From: Bradyrhizobium sp. 138
GTDB taxonomy: Bacteria > Pseudomonadota > Alphaproteobacteria > Rhizobiales > Xanthobacteraceae
DNA: 64,000 bases
Assembly: GCF_023074075.1 (NCBI RefSeq)
Contig: NZ_JADPKT010000074.1
Coordinates: 62,001-126,000 of the forward strand
Reading direction: 5' to 3'
Shown: piece by piece, positions 51,233-59,544 of the stretch
How the letters are laid out: each line of letters starts with the position of its first letter
Position numbering within the stretch: position 1 is the stretch's first letter
Translations under genes and position numbers: made by a program
The notes under the pieces: model-generated
What the model saw: the letters and a program-made list of their open reading frames with translations, nothing else
Told to the model about the DNA's origin: nothing
Databases searched by the model: none

Positions 51233-51784
51233 TCTGGGAGTTCGAATCCGAGGACGGGAAGACGCGGCGCTCGTTGCCCCGCAGCGCGGCTAAACAATGA
51301 TGCCGATGCGAATCCGCCGCAAGAGCCAGCCCATAGAAAAACTCGAAAACCCTACCGCACTGCAATGGCGCGGAAGATCATGTTCGCGCGACGCTGCAAA
51401 TCAGATCACGCTTGCGTCAGCATGCGGAGGCATGGCCCTACGAGACCGTGAAGCAGCCAGGATCATTGCACGACTGAGAATCAGGTCGCCATGCTTCCGC
51501 ATCGTCATGGCCGGGCTTTTGTCCCGGCCAATCCGCCTCCTCATTCGGCTTTGGCCCCACGCAAAATTGCTCCGAGGACACGCCTTGTCGGATATGAGCA
51601 AATCCGGAGGCAAAGTTGCGGAAAATTGCGGGAAATTGCGCCTCGAAACGTGTCCTACCCTCAAGTTTTTCCGGGACAGGGCCGAAGTTTCTTGCGGTGC
51701 AGCGGCTCACGTTTTAGGGTGGCTGCATTCCCACAATTGGAGTCGTGAGACGAAAGGTTTCACGACGCTTGTCAGGAGATGACG
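51233..51784. other. 550-base gene-free region upstream of the aminotransferase
   Basis: No convincing gene. It contains the CGTCATGGCCGGGC repeat (about 51505-51535), three tandem 10-base repeats at 51611-51640 (separate entry), and a 7-bp dyad GTCGTGA (51742-51748) with TCACGAC (51760-51766) 19 bases before the aminotransferase start, which could fold over the ribosome-binding region. No riboswitch core was recognised. Confidence 0.55.
51611..51640. promoter_or_regulatory. Three 10-bp-phased AAATTGCG repeats upstream of the aminotransferase
   Basis: CAAAGTTGCG, GAAAATTGCG and GGAAATTGCG follow one another exactly 10 bases apart (51611, 51621, 51631). Helical phasing of a direct repeat about 150 bases upstream of the start suggests a multimeric activator or repressor site. 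A related CAAAATTGC lies at about 51560. Confidence 0.4.
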
Positions 51785-52987
51785 ATGTCCTTCCTTGCCG
51801 CTGCGCTCGACCGTGTGAAGCCGTCCGCGACCATCGCGGTCACGGACAAAGCACGCGCGCTCAAAGCGGCGGGCCGCAACGTCATCGGCTTAGGCGCCGG
51901 CGAGCCCGACTTCGACACGCCCGCCAACATCAAGCTGGCGGCGATCCGCGCCATCGAGGCCGGCAAGACCAAGTACACCGCGGTCGACGGCATTCCGGAG
52001 CTGAAGGACGCGATCATCGCCAAGTTTCAGCGCGAGAACGGCGTCGCCTACAAGCCGAACCAGATCATCGTCGGCACCGGCGGCAAGCAGGTGCTGTACA
52101 ACGCGCTGATGGCCACCATCAATCCAGGCGACGAGGTGATCATCCCCGCGCCGTACTGGGTCAGCTACCCCGAGATGGTGGCGCTCGCCGGCGGCGAGCC
52201 GGTGCCAGTGGTCTGCACCGCCGCGACCGGTTTCAAGCTCCAGGCTGGGGCGCTCGAACGCGCGATCACGCCGAAGACCAAATGGGTGATCCTGTGCTCG
52301 CCGTCGAATCCGACGGGAGCCGCCTACACGCGTTCGGAGCTGAAGGCGCTCACCGACGTGCTGGTGAAGCATCCCCACGTGTGGGTGATGACCGACGACA
52401 TGTACGAGCATCTCGTCTATGACGACTTCCAGTTCACCACGGTCGCGCAGGTCGAGCCGAAGCTCTACGAGCGCACGCTCACCGTGAACGGCGTGTCGAA
52501 GGCCTATTGCATGACCGGCTGGCGCATCGGCTATGCCGGCGGCCCCGCGCAGCTGATCAAGGCGATGTCGACGATCCAGTCGCAGTCGACCTCAAACCCG
52601 TCCTCGATCGCGCAATGGGCCGCGGTCGAAGCTCTGAACGGTCCGCAGGACTTCATCCCCGCCAACAACAAGGTGTTCAAGGAGCGGCGCGACCTCGTCG
52701 TCTCCATGCTCAACCAGGCCAAGGGCATCGAGTGCCCGCGTCCCGAGGGCGCCTTCTACGTCTATCCGTCCTGCGCCGGCACGATCGGCAAGACCGCGCC
52801 GTCGGGCAAGGTGATCGGCAATGACGAGGACTTCGTCACCGAGCTCCTGGAGACCGAAGGCGTCGCCGTCGTGCAGGGTTCGGCTTTCGGCCTTGGACCT
52901 GCGTTCCGCATCTCCTATGCGACCAAGACCTCGGATCTCGAAGACGCCTGCAAGCGCATCCAGCGCTTCTGCGGCAATCTGCGGTGA
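51785..52987 (+). CDS. Aspartate aminotransferase (class Ib)
   Basis: 400 residues from the ATG at 51785, six bases after AGGAG; the ATG at 51779 sits on the ribosome-binding site. Fold type I PLP enzyme: GAGEPDFDTP, PYWVSYPEM, CSPSNPTGAAY and the PLP lysine K239 in NGVSKAYCMTGWRIGY, with the substrate arginine in FRISYAT. It interconverts aspartate and oxaloacetate with glutamate; class Ib members may also act on prephenate. An intrinsic terminator follows. Confidence 0.93.
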   Translation: MSFLAAALDRVKPSATIAVTDKARALKAAGRNVIGLGAGEPDFDTPANIKLAAIRAIEAGKTKYTAVDGIPELKDAIIAKFQRENGVAYKPNQIIVGTGGKQVLYNALMATINPGDEVIIPAPYWVSYPEMVALAGGEPVPVVCTAATGFKLQAGALERAITPKTKWVILCSPSNPTGAAYTRSELKALTDVLVKHPHVWVMTDDMYEHLVYDDFQFTTVAQVEPKLYERTLTVNGVSKAYCMTGWRIGYAGGPAQLIKAMSTIQSQSTSNPSSIAQWAAVEALNGPQDFIPANNKVFKERRDLVVSMLNQAKGIECPRPEGAFYVYPSCAGTIGKTAPSGKVIGNDEDFVTELLETEGVAVVQGSAFGLGPAFRISYATKTSDLEDACKRIQRFCGNLR

Positions 52988-53014
52988 GCTGGCCGCGACA
53001 GTGAAAATTGGAAA

Positions 53015-53038
53015 GGCCCGCTTCGTGCGGGCCTTTTT
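53015..53038 (+). terminator. Intrinsic terminator of the aminotransferase gene
   Basis: GGCCCGC (53015-53021), TTCGT loop, GCGGGCC (53027-53033), then TTTTT. A diverged duplicate stands at 53184-53250. Confidence 0.85.
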
Positions 53039-53082
53039 GTTGTTGGCACGCTTGTCGCCGCGCGCGATCTGGCACCAGAATC

Positions 53083-53172
53083 GTAGGGTGGGCAAAGGCG
53101 CATTTGCGCCGTGCCCACGATCTCTCCATGATCGAGACAGGTGGTGGGCACGCTTCGCTTTGCCCACCCTAC
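53083..53172. repeat. Family B repeat element between duplicated terminator sequences
   Basis: GTAGGGTGGGCAAAGGCGC to GCTTTGCCCACCCTAC. It stands between two diverged copies of a roughly 67-base terminator-plus-downstream sequence (53012-53078 and 53184-53250). Confidence 0.87.
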
Positions 53173-53183
53173 GGTGTCTGCGC

Positions 53184-53250
53184 AAAAGGCTCACTTCGGC
53201 GGGCCTTTTTATTGTTTGCACGCCTGTCGCCGTCTGCGATCTGGCACCAG
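53184..53250. repeat. Diverged duplicate of the aminotransferase terminator region
   Basis: AAAAGGCTCACTTCGGCGGG, CCTTTTTATTGTTTGCACGC and CTGCGATCTGGCACCAG match 53012-53078 over about 67 bases, including the T-run and the GATCTGGCACCAG end. The stem here has changes (GGCTCAC vs GCGGGCC), so termination is probably weakened. Confidence 0.75.
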
Positions 53251-53334
53251 CAAGGTTCTTGTGGCATAGACCACGCATACGCACCACGCATCGGGCGCTC
53301 TCTGCTCGCACCACATCATCGCCGGAGATATTTC

Positions 53335-53814
53335 ATGCGCCGTTCGCTCATCCTCGCCGGGCTCGCCGCCGCCAGCCTCGTTGTCTCCGTCGCTGCTGCC
53401 GGCGCGCAGCAGCGGATGGCGCGGGTCGGCGTGCTCGAATGCCGCGGCGGCGCCAGCGTCGGCTTCATCGTGGGATCGGTGACCCATCTCGGCTGCGTGC
53501 TGCGCGCCGACGGCCTGCCCGACGATCGCTATGTCGCGACGATCCGTAAAGTGGGTCTCGACATCGGCATCACCCAGGAGACGGCTTTGGCGTGGGGCGT
53601 GTTCGCACCGGTCGACCGGCTCGGCCCCGGCGACCTCTCCGGCAACTACGCGGGCGCGCAGGGCAGCGCCTCGGTCGGCGTCGGCCTTGGCGGCAACGTG
53701 CTGGTCGGCGGCTCCAACAATTCGATCGCGCTGCAGCCACTCAGCGTGCAGGGTCAGGTCGGCCTCAACATCGCCGCTGGCCTCGAGAGCCTGGAACTTC
53801 GTCCGGGCCGTTGA
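53335..53814 (+). CDS. DUF992 family exported protein
   Basis: 159 residues from the ATG at 53335, with CCGGAGA upstream. A signal peptide ends near AAAGA. The family core follows: VGVLECRGGASVGFIVGSVT, LGCVLRADG and a Gly-rich C-terminal sheet (GNYAGAQGSASVGVGLGGNV). Two cysteines (LECRG, LGCVL) are conserved in the family. Function unknown; probably periplasmic. Confidence 0.85.
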   Translation: MRRSLILAGLAAASLVVSVAAAGAQQRMARVGVLECRGGASVGFIVGSVTHLGCVLRADGLPDDRYVATIRKVGLDIGITQETALAWGVFAPVDRLGPGDLSGNYAGAQGSASVGVGLGGNVLVGGSNNSIALQPLSVQGQVGLNIAAGLESLELRPGR

Positions 53815-54004
53815 TCGCGCGACGACGGCGGTGTGGGTTCACCTCTCCTCGCCGGGAAGAGGTGGAACACCGGGCCGTTAAGACTTGATCTAACCGACGA
53901 CGCACCGCAGCGACGTTTGATGCTTGCCAAATCTCGGGGACGGGCAGAGCATCTGCGTTTGCCGACCCAATCATGGGCCGAGCTCCACACCAAGGAGGCG
54001 GCGA

Positions 54005-56053
54005 ATGGGACAAGACGTCAGAAGTCCCCGAGGTCCACGGTGCATCGCGCTGGTGGGCCCATTCCAAAGCGGTAAAACCACACTTCTCGAAGCAATTCTG
54101 GCGCGAACGGGCGCAATCCCGCGCGCCGGCAGCGTCGACGCCGGAACGTCCGTCGGCGACGCCACTCCAGAGGCCCGTCATCACAAGATGACCGTCGGGC
54201 TGACTGCCGCCACCACGAGTTTCATGGGCGACAGCTATACCTTCCTCGATTGTCCCGGTTCCGTCGAATTCGCCCACGACATGCGCGCCGCGCTGCCCGC
54301 GGTCGATGCGGCGATCGTGGTCTGCGAGGCCGACGAGAAGAAGCTGCCGCAGCTTCAGATCATCCTCCGCGAGCTGGAGGAGCTGAAGATTCCGCGTTTC
54401 CTGTTCCTCAACAAGATCGACCGCGCGAGCCAGCGCATCCGCGAGACGCTCGCAATGTTGCAGCCCGCCTCCCGCGTGCCGTTGGTGCTGCGCCAGATCC
54501 CGATCTGGAAGGACGAGCTGATCGAGGGCTTCGTCGATCTCGCGTTGGAACGCGCCTTCGTCTATCGCGAGCACAAGGCCTCCGAGGTGATCGCGCTCGA
54601 AGGCGGCAATCTCGATCGCGAGAAGGAAGCCCGCTTCTCGATGCTGGAGAAGCTCGCCGATCACGACGATGCGCTGATGGAGCAATTGCTCGAGGACATC
54701 CAGCCGCCGCGCGATGCCGTGTTCGACGATCTCGCCCGCGAGTTGCGCGAGGGGCTGATCTGCCCGGTGTTGCTGGGCGCCGCCGCACGTGAGAACGGCG
54801 TGCTGCGCCTGATGAAGGCGCTGCGTCACGAGGCGCCGGGTGTGGCGGAGACGGCAAAACGTCTCGGCGTGCCCGAGACCAAGGATGCGCTCGGCTATGT
54901 CTTCAAGACGCTGCATTCGCAGCATGGTGGAAAGCTGTCGCTGACGCGGCTGCTTGCCGGCCATCTCGACGACGGTGCAACGCTGCAATCCGCTTCTGGG
55001 GGCTCGGGACGCATCTCCGGCATCCTCGCCGTCAACGGCGCCTACGACACCAAGCGGGCCTCGGCCGAAGCCGGCGACACCGTGGCGCTCGCCAAGCTCG
55101 ATCCCGTCAGGACCGGCGACACGGTCTCGAGCGGCAAGACCCAGCCGGCTGCGCTGGCCGTCGCCGAGCCGACGCCGCCGGTGCTCGCCATCTCGATCGC
55201 GGCCACCGATCGCAAGGACGACGTGAAGCTCGGCCAGGCCATGGCGCGGTTGCACGAGGAGGATCCCTCGCTGGTCGTCGTGCAGAATGCCCAGACCCAC
55301 GACACCGTATTGTGGGGACAGGGCGAGATGCATTTGCGCGTCGCCGGCGAACGACTGCGCGACCGCTTCGGCGTCAAGGTCACCTCGCATCCGCCCGGGA
55401 TCGGCTACCAGGAGACCATCCGCAAGCCGATCACCCAGCGCGGGCGTCACAAGAAGCAGTCCGGCGGCCACGGCCAGTTCGGCGACGTCGTGCTCGACAT
55501 CAGGCCGCTGCCGCGCGGCGACGGCTTCAAATTCGCCGAGAAGGTGGTGGGCGGCGCCGTGCCGCGCAACTACATCCCGGCGGTCGAGGAAGGCGTCGTC
55601 GACGGCCTGGCGCGCGGTCCGCTCGGCTTCCCCGTCACCGACGTGCAGGTGACGCTGACTGACGGCTCCTTCCACAGCGTCGACTCGTCCGACCTCGCCT
55701 TCCGAACGGCGGCGCGGATCGGGCTCAACGAAGGCCTGCCGCAATGCCAGCCGGTGCTGCTGGAGCCGATCCACGTGGTCGAGATCGTCTGCCCGACCGA
55801 TGCGACCGCCAAGATCAACGCGATCCTGTCGGCACGGCGCGGCCAGATTCTCGGCTTCGACACCCGCGACGGCTGGAGCGGCTGGGACTGCGTCCGCGCC
55901 ATGATGCCGGAAGCCGAGATCGGCGAACTGATCGTGGAGCTGCGCTCGGCCACCGCCGGCGCCGGCAGCTTCACGCGCACGTTCGACCACATGGCTGAAG
56001 TCACCGGCCGCGCCGCCGACCAGATCATCGCCGCGCATCAACACGCGGCGTGA
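54005..56053 (+). CDS. Elongation factor G-like translational GTPase (paralogue)
   Basis: 682 residues from the ATG at 54005, with AAGGAGG upstream. Domains follow EF-G order: GTPase with P-loop LVGPFQSGKTTL, domain II (PVRTGDTVSSGK), then domains III-V (GQGEMHLRV, QSGGHGQFGDVVLDI, NAILSARRGQILGFDTRDGW). The G3 box reads DCPGSVEF where EF-G has DTPGHVDF, and the switch I segment lacks the usual RGITI. It is thus a divergent paralogue, not the housekeeping translocase, whose gene normally lies in the str operon. Its role is unknown. Confidence 0.85.
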   Translation: MGQDVRSPRGPRCIALVGPFQSGKTTLLEAILARTGAIPRAGSVDAGTSVGDATPEARHHKMTVGLTAATTSFMGDSYTFLDCPGSVEFAHDMRAALPAVDAAIVVCEADEKKLPQLQIILRELEELKIPRFLFLNKIDRASQRIRETLAMLQPASRVPLVLRQIPIWKDELIEGFVDLALERAFVYREHKASEVIALEGGNLDREKEARFSMLEKLADHDDALMEQLLEDIQPPRDAVFDDLARELREGLICPVLLGAAARENGVLRLMKALRHEAPGVAETAKRLGVPETKDALGYVFKTLHSQHGGKLSLTRLLAGHLDDGATLQSASGGSGRISGILAVNGAYDTKRASAEAGDTVALAKLDPVRTGDTVSSGKTQPAALAVAEPTPPVLAISIAATDRKDDVKLGQAMARLHEEDPSLVVVQNAQTHDTVLWGQGEMHLRVAGERLRDRFGVKVTSHPPGIGYQETIRKPITQRGRHKKQSGGHGQFGDVVLDIRPLPRGDGFKFAEKVVGGAVPRNYIPAVEEGVVDGLARGPLGFPVTDVQVTLTDGSFHSVDSSDLAFRTAARIGLNEGLPQCQPVLLEPIHVVEIVCPTDATAKINAILSARRGQILGFDTRDGWSGWDCVRAMMPEAEIGELIVELRSATAGAGSFTRTFDHMAEVTGRAADQIIAAHQHAA

Positions 56054-56340
56054 TCTGGCTTGCGCAGTAAGGGAGGCACCGCCCTCTCTCTCCCTCTCCC
56101 CGTTCTTACGCCGTTCTTACGGGGAGAGGATGGGGTGAGGGGCTGTCTTCACGCGCGACTTCCATTTGGGCCGCGCTCTCTCCACGCGTCATTGCGAGCG
56201 CAACGACTGGTCCGCCGAAGCCTTGGCGAAGGCGGACGATCCAGGCTGTCTGTGCGGAGGCGGCCTGGATTGCTTTGTCGCAAGAGCTCCTCGCAATGAC
56301 GGAAGAGACAGACGGGGCAAGCCCCTTGCGTCCGGCTGGC
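56054..56340. repeat. Repeat-filled intergenic region downstream of the EF-G-like gene
   Basis: Contains CCCTCTCCCCGTTCTTACG with a tandem CGTTCTTACG duplication and GGGGAGAGGATGGGGTGAGG (56085-56140), then a GTCATTGCGAGC/TCGCAATGAC element (56188-56300) matching 42839-42952. No gene is seen. Confidence 0.75.
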
Positions 56341-56341
56341 G

Positions 56342-56401
56342 ATGATGTATTTTACATCATTGTATATGTTTCAGATATCACTTATAACTGCTGATAAGTG
56401 A
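56342..56401. promoter_or_regulatory. Two palindromes in the promoter of the XRE regulator gene
   Basis: ATGATGTA-TTT-TACATCAT (56342-56360) and TCACTTAT-N8-ATAAGTGA (56378-56401) are both perfect 8-bp dyads in an AT-rich stretch ending eight bases before the GTG start at 56409. TATAAC at about 56383 could be a -10 box. The location suggests autoregulation by the HTH protein. Confidence 0.5.
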
Positions 56402-56408
56402 GGCCAAG

Positions 56409-56681
56409 GTGATCACCTCGTTCCAGATGCGGGCAGCCCGCGCGCTGCTCGGCATTGACCAGAAAACCCTGGCCGAGCTCGCCGGCGTTTCGTTGCCGAC
56501 CATCCAGCGGATGGAGGCCAGCACCGGCAATGTGCGTGGCGTGGTCGAGACCCTGATCAAGGTGGTCGAGGCGTTCGACCGGGCCGGCGTCGAGCTGATC
56601 GGCGAGCAGGTCCGCAGCGACAGCGGCGGGCGTGGCGTTCGCCTGAAGGAGCCCGGGCCGCCGCGCCGCGTCGGGGCATGA
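56409..56681 (+). CDS. Cro/C1-type HTH transcriptional regulator
   Basis: 90 residues from the GTG at 56409, six bases after GAGG. The XRE helix-turn-helix is clear (MRAARALLGIDQKTLAELAG, VSLPTIQRMEAS), followed by a helical dimerisation part (VVETLIKVVEAFDRAGVELI) and a charged disordered tail. It stands alone, without an adjacent toxin or target candidate in an operon; SulP follows after 112 bases. Two palindromes precede it. Its G+C is typical, but the promoter is much AT-richer. Confidence 0.85.
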   Translation: MITSFQMRAARALLGIDQKTLAELAGVSLPTIQRMEASTGNVRGVVETLIKVVEAFDRAGVELIGEQVRSDSGGRGVRLKEPGPPRRVGA

Positions 56682-56748
56682 TCGGACGTTGATCGGGCTC
56701 GGGATCAAGATGGGCTAGCGCATCGTCGCACCTCGGCAACACGGGACG

Positions 56749-56770
56749 CACGATGCTTCGGAGCATCGTG
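56749..56770 (+). promoter_or_regulatory. 9-bp TTCG-loop hairpin 23 bases upstream of the SulP gene
   Basis: CACGATGCT (56749-56757) and AGCATCGTG (56762-56770) pair perfectly around TCGG, with a stable C-TTCG-G type loop. No T-run follows, so it is more likely a leader hairpin of the SulP transcript than a terminator of the regulator gene. Confidence 0.4.
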
Positions 56771-56793
56771 GGGCAGCGGAGCATTTTGCTGAG

Positions 56794-58536
56794 ATGAGCA
56801 TCACAAGCGATCAAGCAGGCAAACTGCATCAGCTTCGCCGGCCGACTTTCGCCGAACTGTATTTGCCAAAGCTCGTCACCGTCTGGCGTGAAGGCTACGG
56901 CATCGCCGACTTTCGCGCCGACATCTTCGCGGGTCTCACCGTCGCGATCGTCGCGCTGCCGCTGTCGATGGCGATCGCGATCGCCTCGGGCGTGACACCG
57001 GACCGCGGCCTCTACACCGCCGTCGTCGGCGGCTTCATCGCCTCGCTGCTCGGCGGCAGCCGGTTCCAGATCGGCGGACCTGCCGGCGCGTTCATCGTAT
57101 TGGTCGCGGCGACCGCGGAGCGCCACGGCGTCGACGGCGTCATTCTCGCCACCATGATGGCGGGCCTGTTCCTGATCGCCGCGGGCCTGCTCCGGGTCGG
57201 CACCTACATCAAGTTCATTCCCTATCCGGTGACGGTCGGCTTCACCGCCGGCATCGCCGTGATCATCTTCGCCAGCCAGCTCCGCGATCTCTCCGGCATC
57301 ACGCTTTCGGGGAAAGAGCCCAGCGAATTCGTGCCGAAGCTCGTTGCGCTCGCCGGCGGCCTCAACACCATCAATCCGTCCGCCGCCGCGGTCGCCATCG
57401 TCAGCATCGCCATCATCGCGACCTTGCGCCGCTGGCGGCCGTCCTGGCCCGGCATCCTGATCGCGGTCGCGTTTGCTGCGATCGCCAGTAGCTTGCTGTC
57501 GCTCCCGGTCGAGACCATCGGCTCGCGCTTCGGCGGCATTCCGCGCGAATTGCCCTCGCCAGCCTTGCCGGCGTTCTCGATTGCGAAGGCGAGCGCCGTG
57601 CTGCCGGACGCGATCGCGTTCGCGCTGCTGGCCGCCATCGAATCGCTGCTGTCGGCGGTGGTCGCCGACGGCATGACCGGGCGCCGCCACCGCTCCAATT
57701 GCGAGCTGGTAGCGCAAGGCGCCGCCAATATCGGCTCTGCGCTGTTCGGCGGCATCTGCGTCACCGGACTGATCGCGCGCACGGCGACCAACATCCGCGC
57801 CGGCGCGCGCGGGCCGCTCGCGGGCATGCTGCATGCGGTCTTTCTGCTGCTGTTCATGCTGATCGCGGCGCCGCTCGCAAGCTACATCCCGCTGGCCGCG
57901 CTCGCCTCGGTGCTGGTCGTGGTGGCCTGGACCATGGCGGAGAAGCATGAGTTCGGCACACTCCTGCGCTCGTCATGGGGCGATGCCGTCGTGCTGCTCG
58001 CGACCTTCCTGCTGACGATCTTCCGCGATCTCACCGAAGGCATCCTGGTCGGCTTCGCGCTCGGCGCGGTGTTGTTCATCCATCGCATGGCGGAGACGAC
58101 GGGCATCGAGGAACGCTCGCCACTGGTCGCCGGGGATCGTCCCGACGACGGCAATGGCGATCGCGTTCCCTACGATCCTGCGCTTGCGGTCGATCGCGAC
58201 GTGCTGGTCTATCGTATCACCGGCGCATTCTTCTTCGGCGCAGCCTCCGCGATCGGAGGCGTGCTCGACGGGGTCGCCGACAAGCGCAAGGCCTTCGTGG
58301 TCGATTTCGCCGCGGTGCCGTTCCTGGATTCGACGGCGGCCAACGTGCTCGGCCGCGTCGCCGCCAAGGCGCACCGCCAGGGCATAAGGCTGTTCATCAC
58401 GGGGGCTTCGCCCGCAGTGCGCCGCGCGCTGCTCACCCATGGCGTGACGCCGCCGCGCGCACGCTATCGCCAGAGCCTCGAGCGCGCGATTGCCGACATC
58501 AAGGGCGGCGCGGGCGAGGAGGCTGCCGCGAGCTGA
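56794..58536 (+). CDS. SulP-family anion transporter with STAS domain
   Basis: 580 residues. About 10-12 membrane helices (about 30-430) with the SulP signatures LTVAIVALPLSMAIAIASG, SRFQIGGPAGAFIVLVAATA and ESLLSAVVADGMTGRRHRSN, then a cytoplasmic STAS domain (about 460-570; FVVDFAAVPFLDSTAANVLG). The likely substrates are sulfate, bicarbonate or dicarboxylates. The regulator upstream and a stable leader hairpin may control it. No strong SD was seen before the ATG. Confidence 0.93.
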   Translation: MSITSDQAGKLHQLRRPTFAELYLPKLVTVWREGYGIADFRADIFAGLTVAIVALPLSMAIAIASGVTPDRGLYTAVVGGFIASLLGGSRFQIGGPAGAFIVLVAATAERHGVDGVILATMMAGLFLIAAGLLRVGTYIKFIPYPVTVGFTAGIAVIIFASQLRDLSGITLSGKEPSEFVPKLVALAGGLNTINPSAAAVAIVSIAIIATLRRWRPSWPGILIAVAFAAIASSLLSLPVETIGSRFGGIPRELPSPALPAFSIAKASAVLPDAIAFALLAAIESLLSAVVADGMTGRRHRSNCELVAQGAANIGSALFGGICVTGLIARTATNIRAGARGPLAGMLHAVFLLLFMLIAAPLASYIPLAALASVLVVVAWTMAEKHEFGTLLRSSWGDAVVLLATFLLTIFRDLTEGILVGFALGAVLFIHRMAETTGIEERSPLVAGDRPDDGNGDRVPYDPALAVDRDVLVYRITGAFFFGAASAIGGVLDGVADKRKAFVVDFAAVPFLDSTAANVLGRVAAKAHRQGIRLFITGASPAVRRALLTHGVTPPRARYRQSLERAIADIKGGAGEEAAAS

Positions 58537-58648
58537 CGGCGCACCGTTCTCGCGCCGGCCGGCCTGACCGACGCTGTGGCGCCCGCGCGCTTGACAGAGC
58601 GGGCGCGACGCGAAATGGATCGCCTCGGGAATACGACCCGAGGGAAAG

Positions 58649-59488
58649 ATGACCGCGCCCAAAGCTCCTGCAGCCTGTCTGATCGGATGGCCGGCCGCGC
58701 ATTCGCGCTCGCCGCTGATCCATCATCATTGGCTGCGCACGCTGGGCATTGAAGGCGGCTACGTCATCGAGGCGGTGCCGCCCGAGGACTTGCGCGATTT
58801 CGTGTTGCGGCTGTCCTTGCGCGGCTTCGTCGGTGCCAACGTCACCATCCCGCACAAGGAAGGCGTGCTGGCGCTGTCGACGCCCGATGCCCGCGCGGAG
58901 GCCGTGGGCGCGGCCAACACGCTGTGGTTTGCCGATGGCGAGCTGCGCTCGACCAATACCGACGTCGAAGGTTTCATCGGCAATCTCGACGCCAGCGCGC
59001 CCGGCTGGGAAGCGGCGGAGGAGGCGCTGGTGCTCGGCGCCGGCGGTTCCTCGCGTGCGGTCGTGTTCGGGCTGCTCGAACGTGGCATCACGCGCGTCCA
59101 TCTCGCCAATCGCACGGTCGCGCGGGCCGAGGCGCTGGCAAGACAGTTCGGGCCCAACGTGCATCCTGTGACGTGGGATGGAATCAACGACGTGCTGCCG
59201 CGTGCAAAACTTCTCGTGAACACGACCTCGCTCGGCATGAACGGCCAGCCGTCGCTCGATGTCGATGTCGCACGCCTGCCGCAAGCGGCCGTCGTTGCCG
59301 ACCTCGTCTATGTTCCGCTGGTGACGCCGCTGCTCGCTGCCGCAGCGGCGCGTGGCCTGAGGACCGCCGACGGGCTCGGCATGCTCTTGCATCAGGCGGT
59401 GCGCGGCTTCGAGCTGTGGTTCGGCCGGCGGCCCGAGGTCACGGCCGAGCTGCGCGCATTGGTCGAGGCCGATCTCACAAAGACTTGA
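58649..59488 (+). CDS. aroE: Shikimate dehydrogenase
   Basis: 279 residues. AroE reduces 3-dehydroshikimate with NADPH in the aromatic pathway. Substrate contacts occur in IGWPAAHSRSPLIHHHWL; the catalytic Lys/Asp pair is in NVTIPHKEG and STNTDVEGF; the NADP-binding VLGAGGSSRAVVFGL and end motif ADGLGMLLHQAVRGFELWFG are intact. It lies 112 bases after sulP, in the same direction but with a plausible own promoter. Confidence 0.92.
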   Translation: MTAPKAPAACLIGWPAAHSRSPLIHHHWLRTLGIEGGYVIEAVPPEDLRDFVLRLSLRGFVGANVTIPHKEGVLALSTPDARAEAVGAANTLWFADGELRSTNTDVEGFIGNLDASAPGWEAAEEALVLGAGGSSRAVVFGLLERGITRVHLANRTVARAEALARQFGPNVHPVTWDGINDVLPRAKLLVNTTSLGMNGQPSLDVDVARLPQAAVVADLVYVPLVTPLLAAAAARGLRTADGLGMLLHQAVRGFELWFGRRPEVTAELRALVEADLTKT

Positions 59489-59544
59489 GAGAATAGTGCG
59501 CCACTTTCGGAGTTCTCCATCCGTGGGGATAACCGGAGACCGTC

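Noticed and set aside
53765..56044. 759-codon minus-strand frame opposite the EF-G-like gene
   Set aside because: It is a complementary-frame artefact of high-G+C codon bias; the composition is non-protein-like and EF-G motifs lie on the plus strand.
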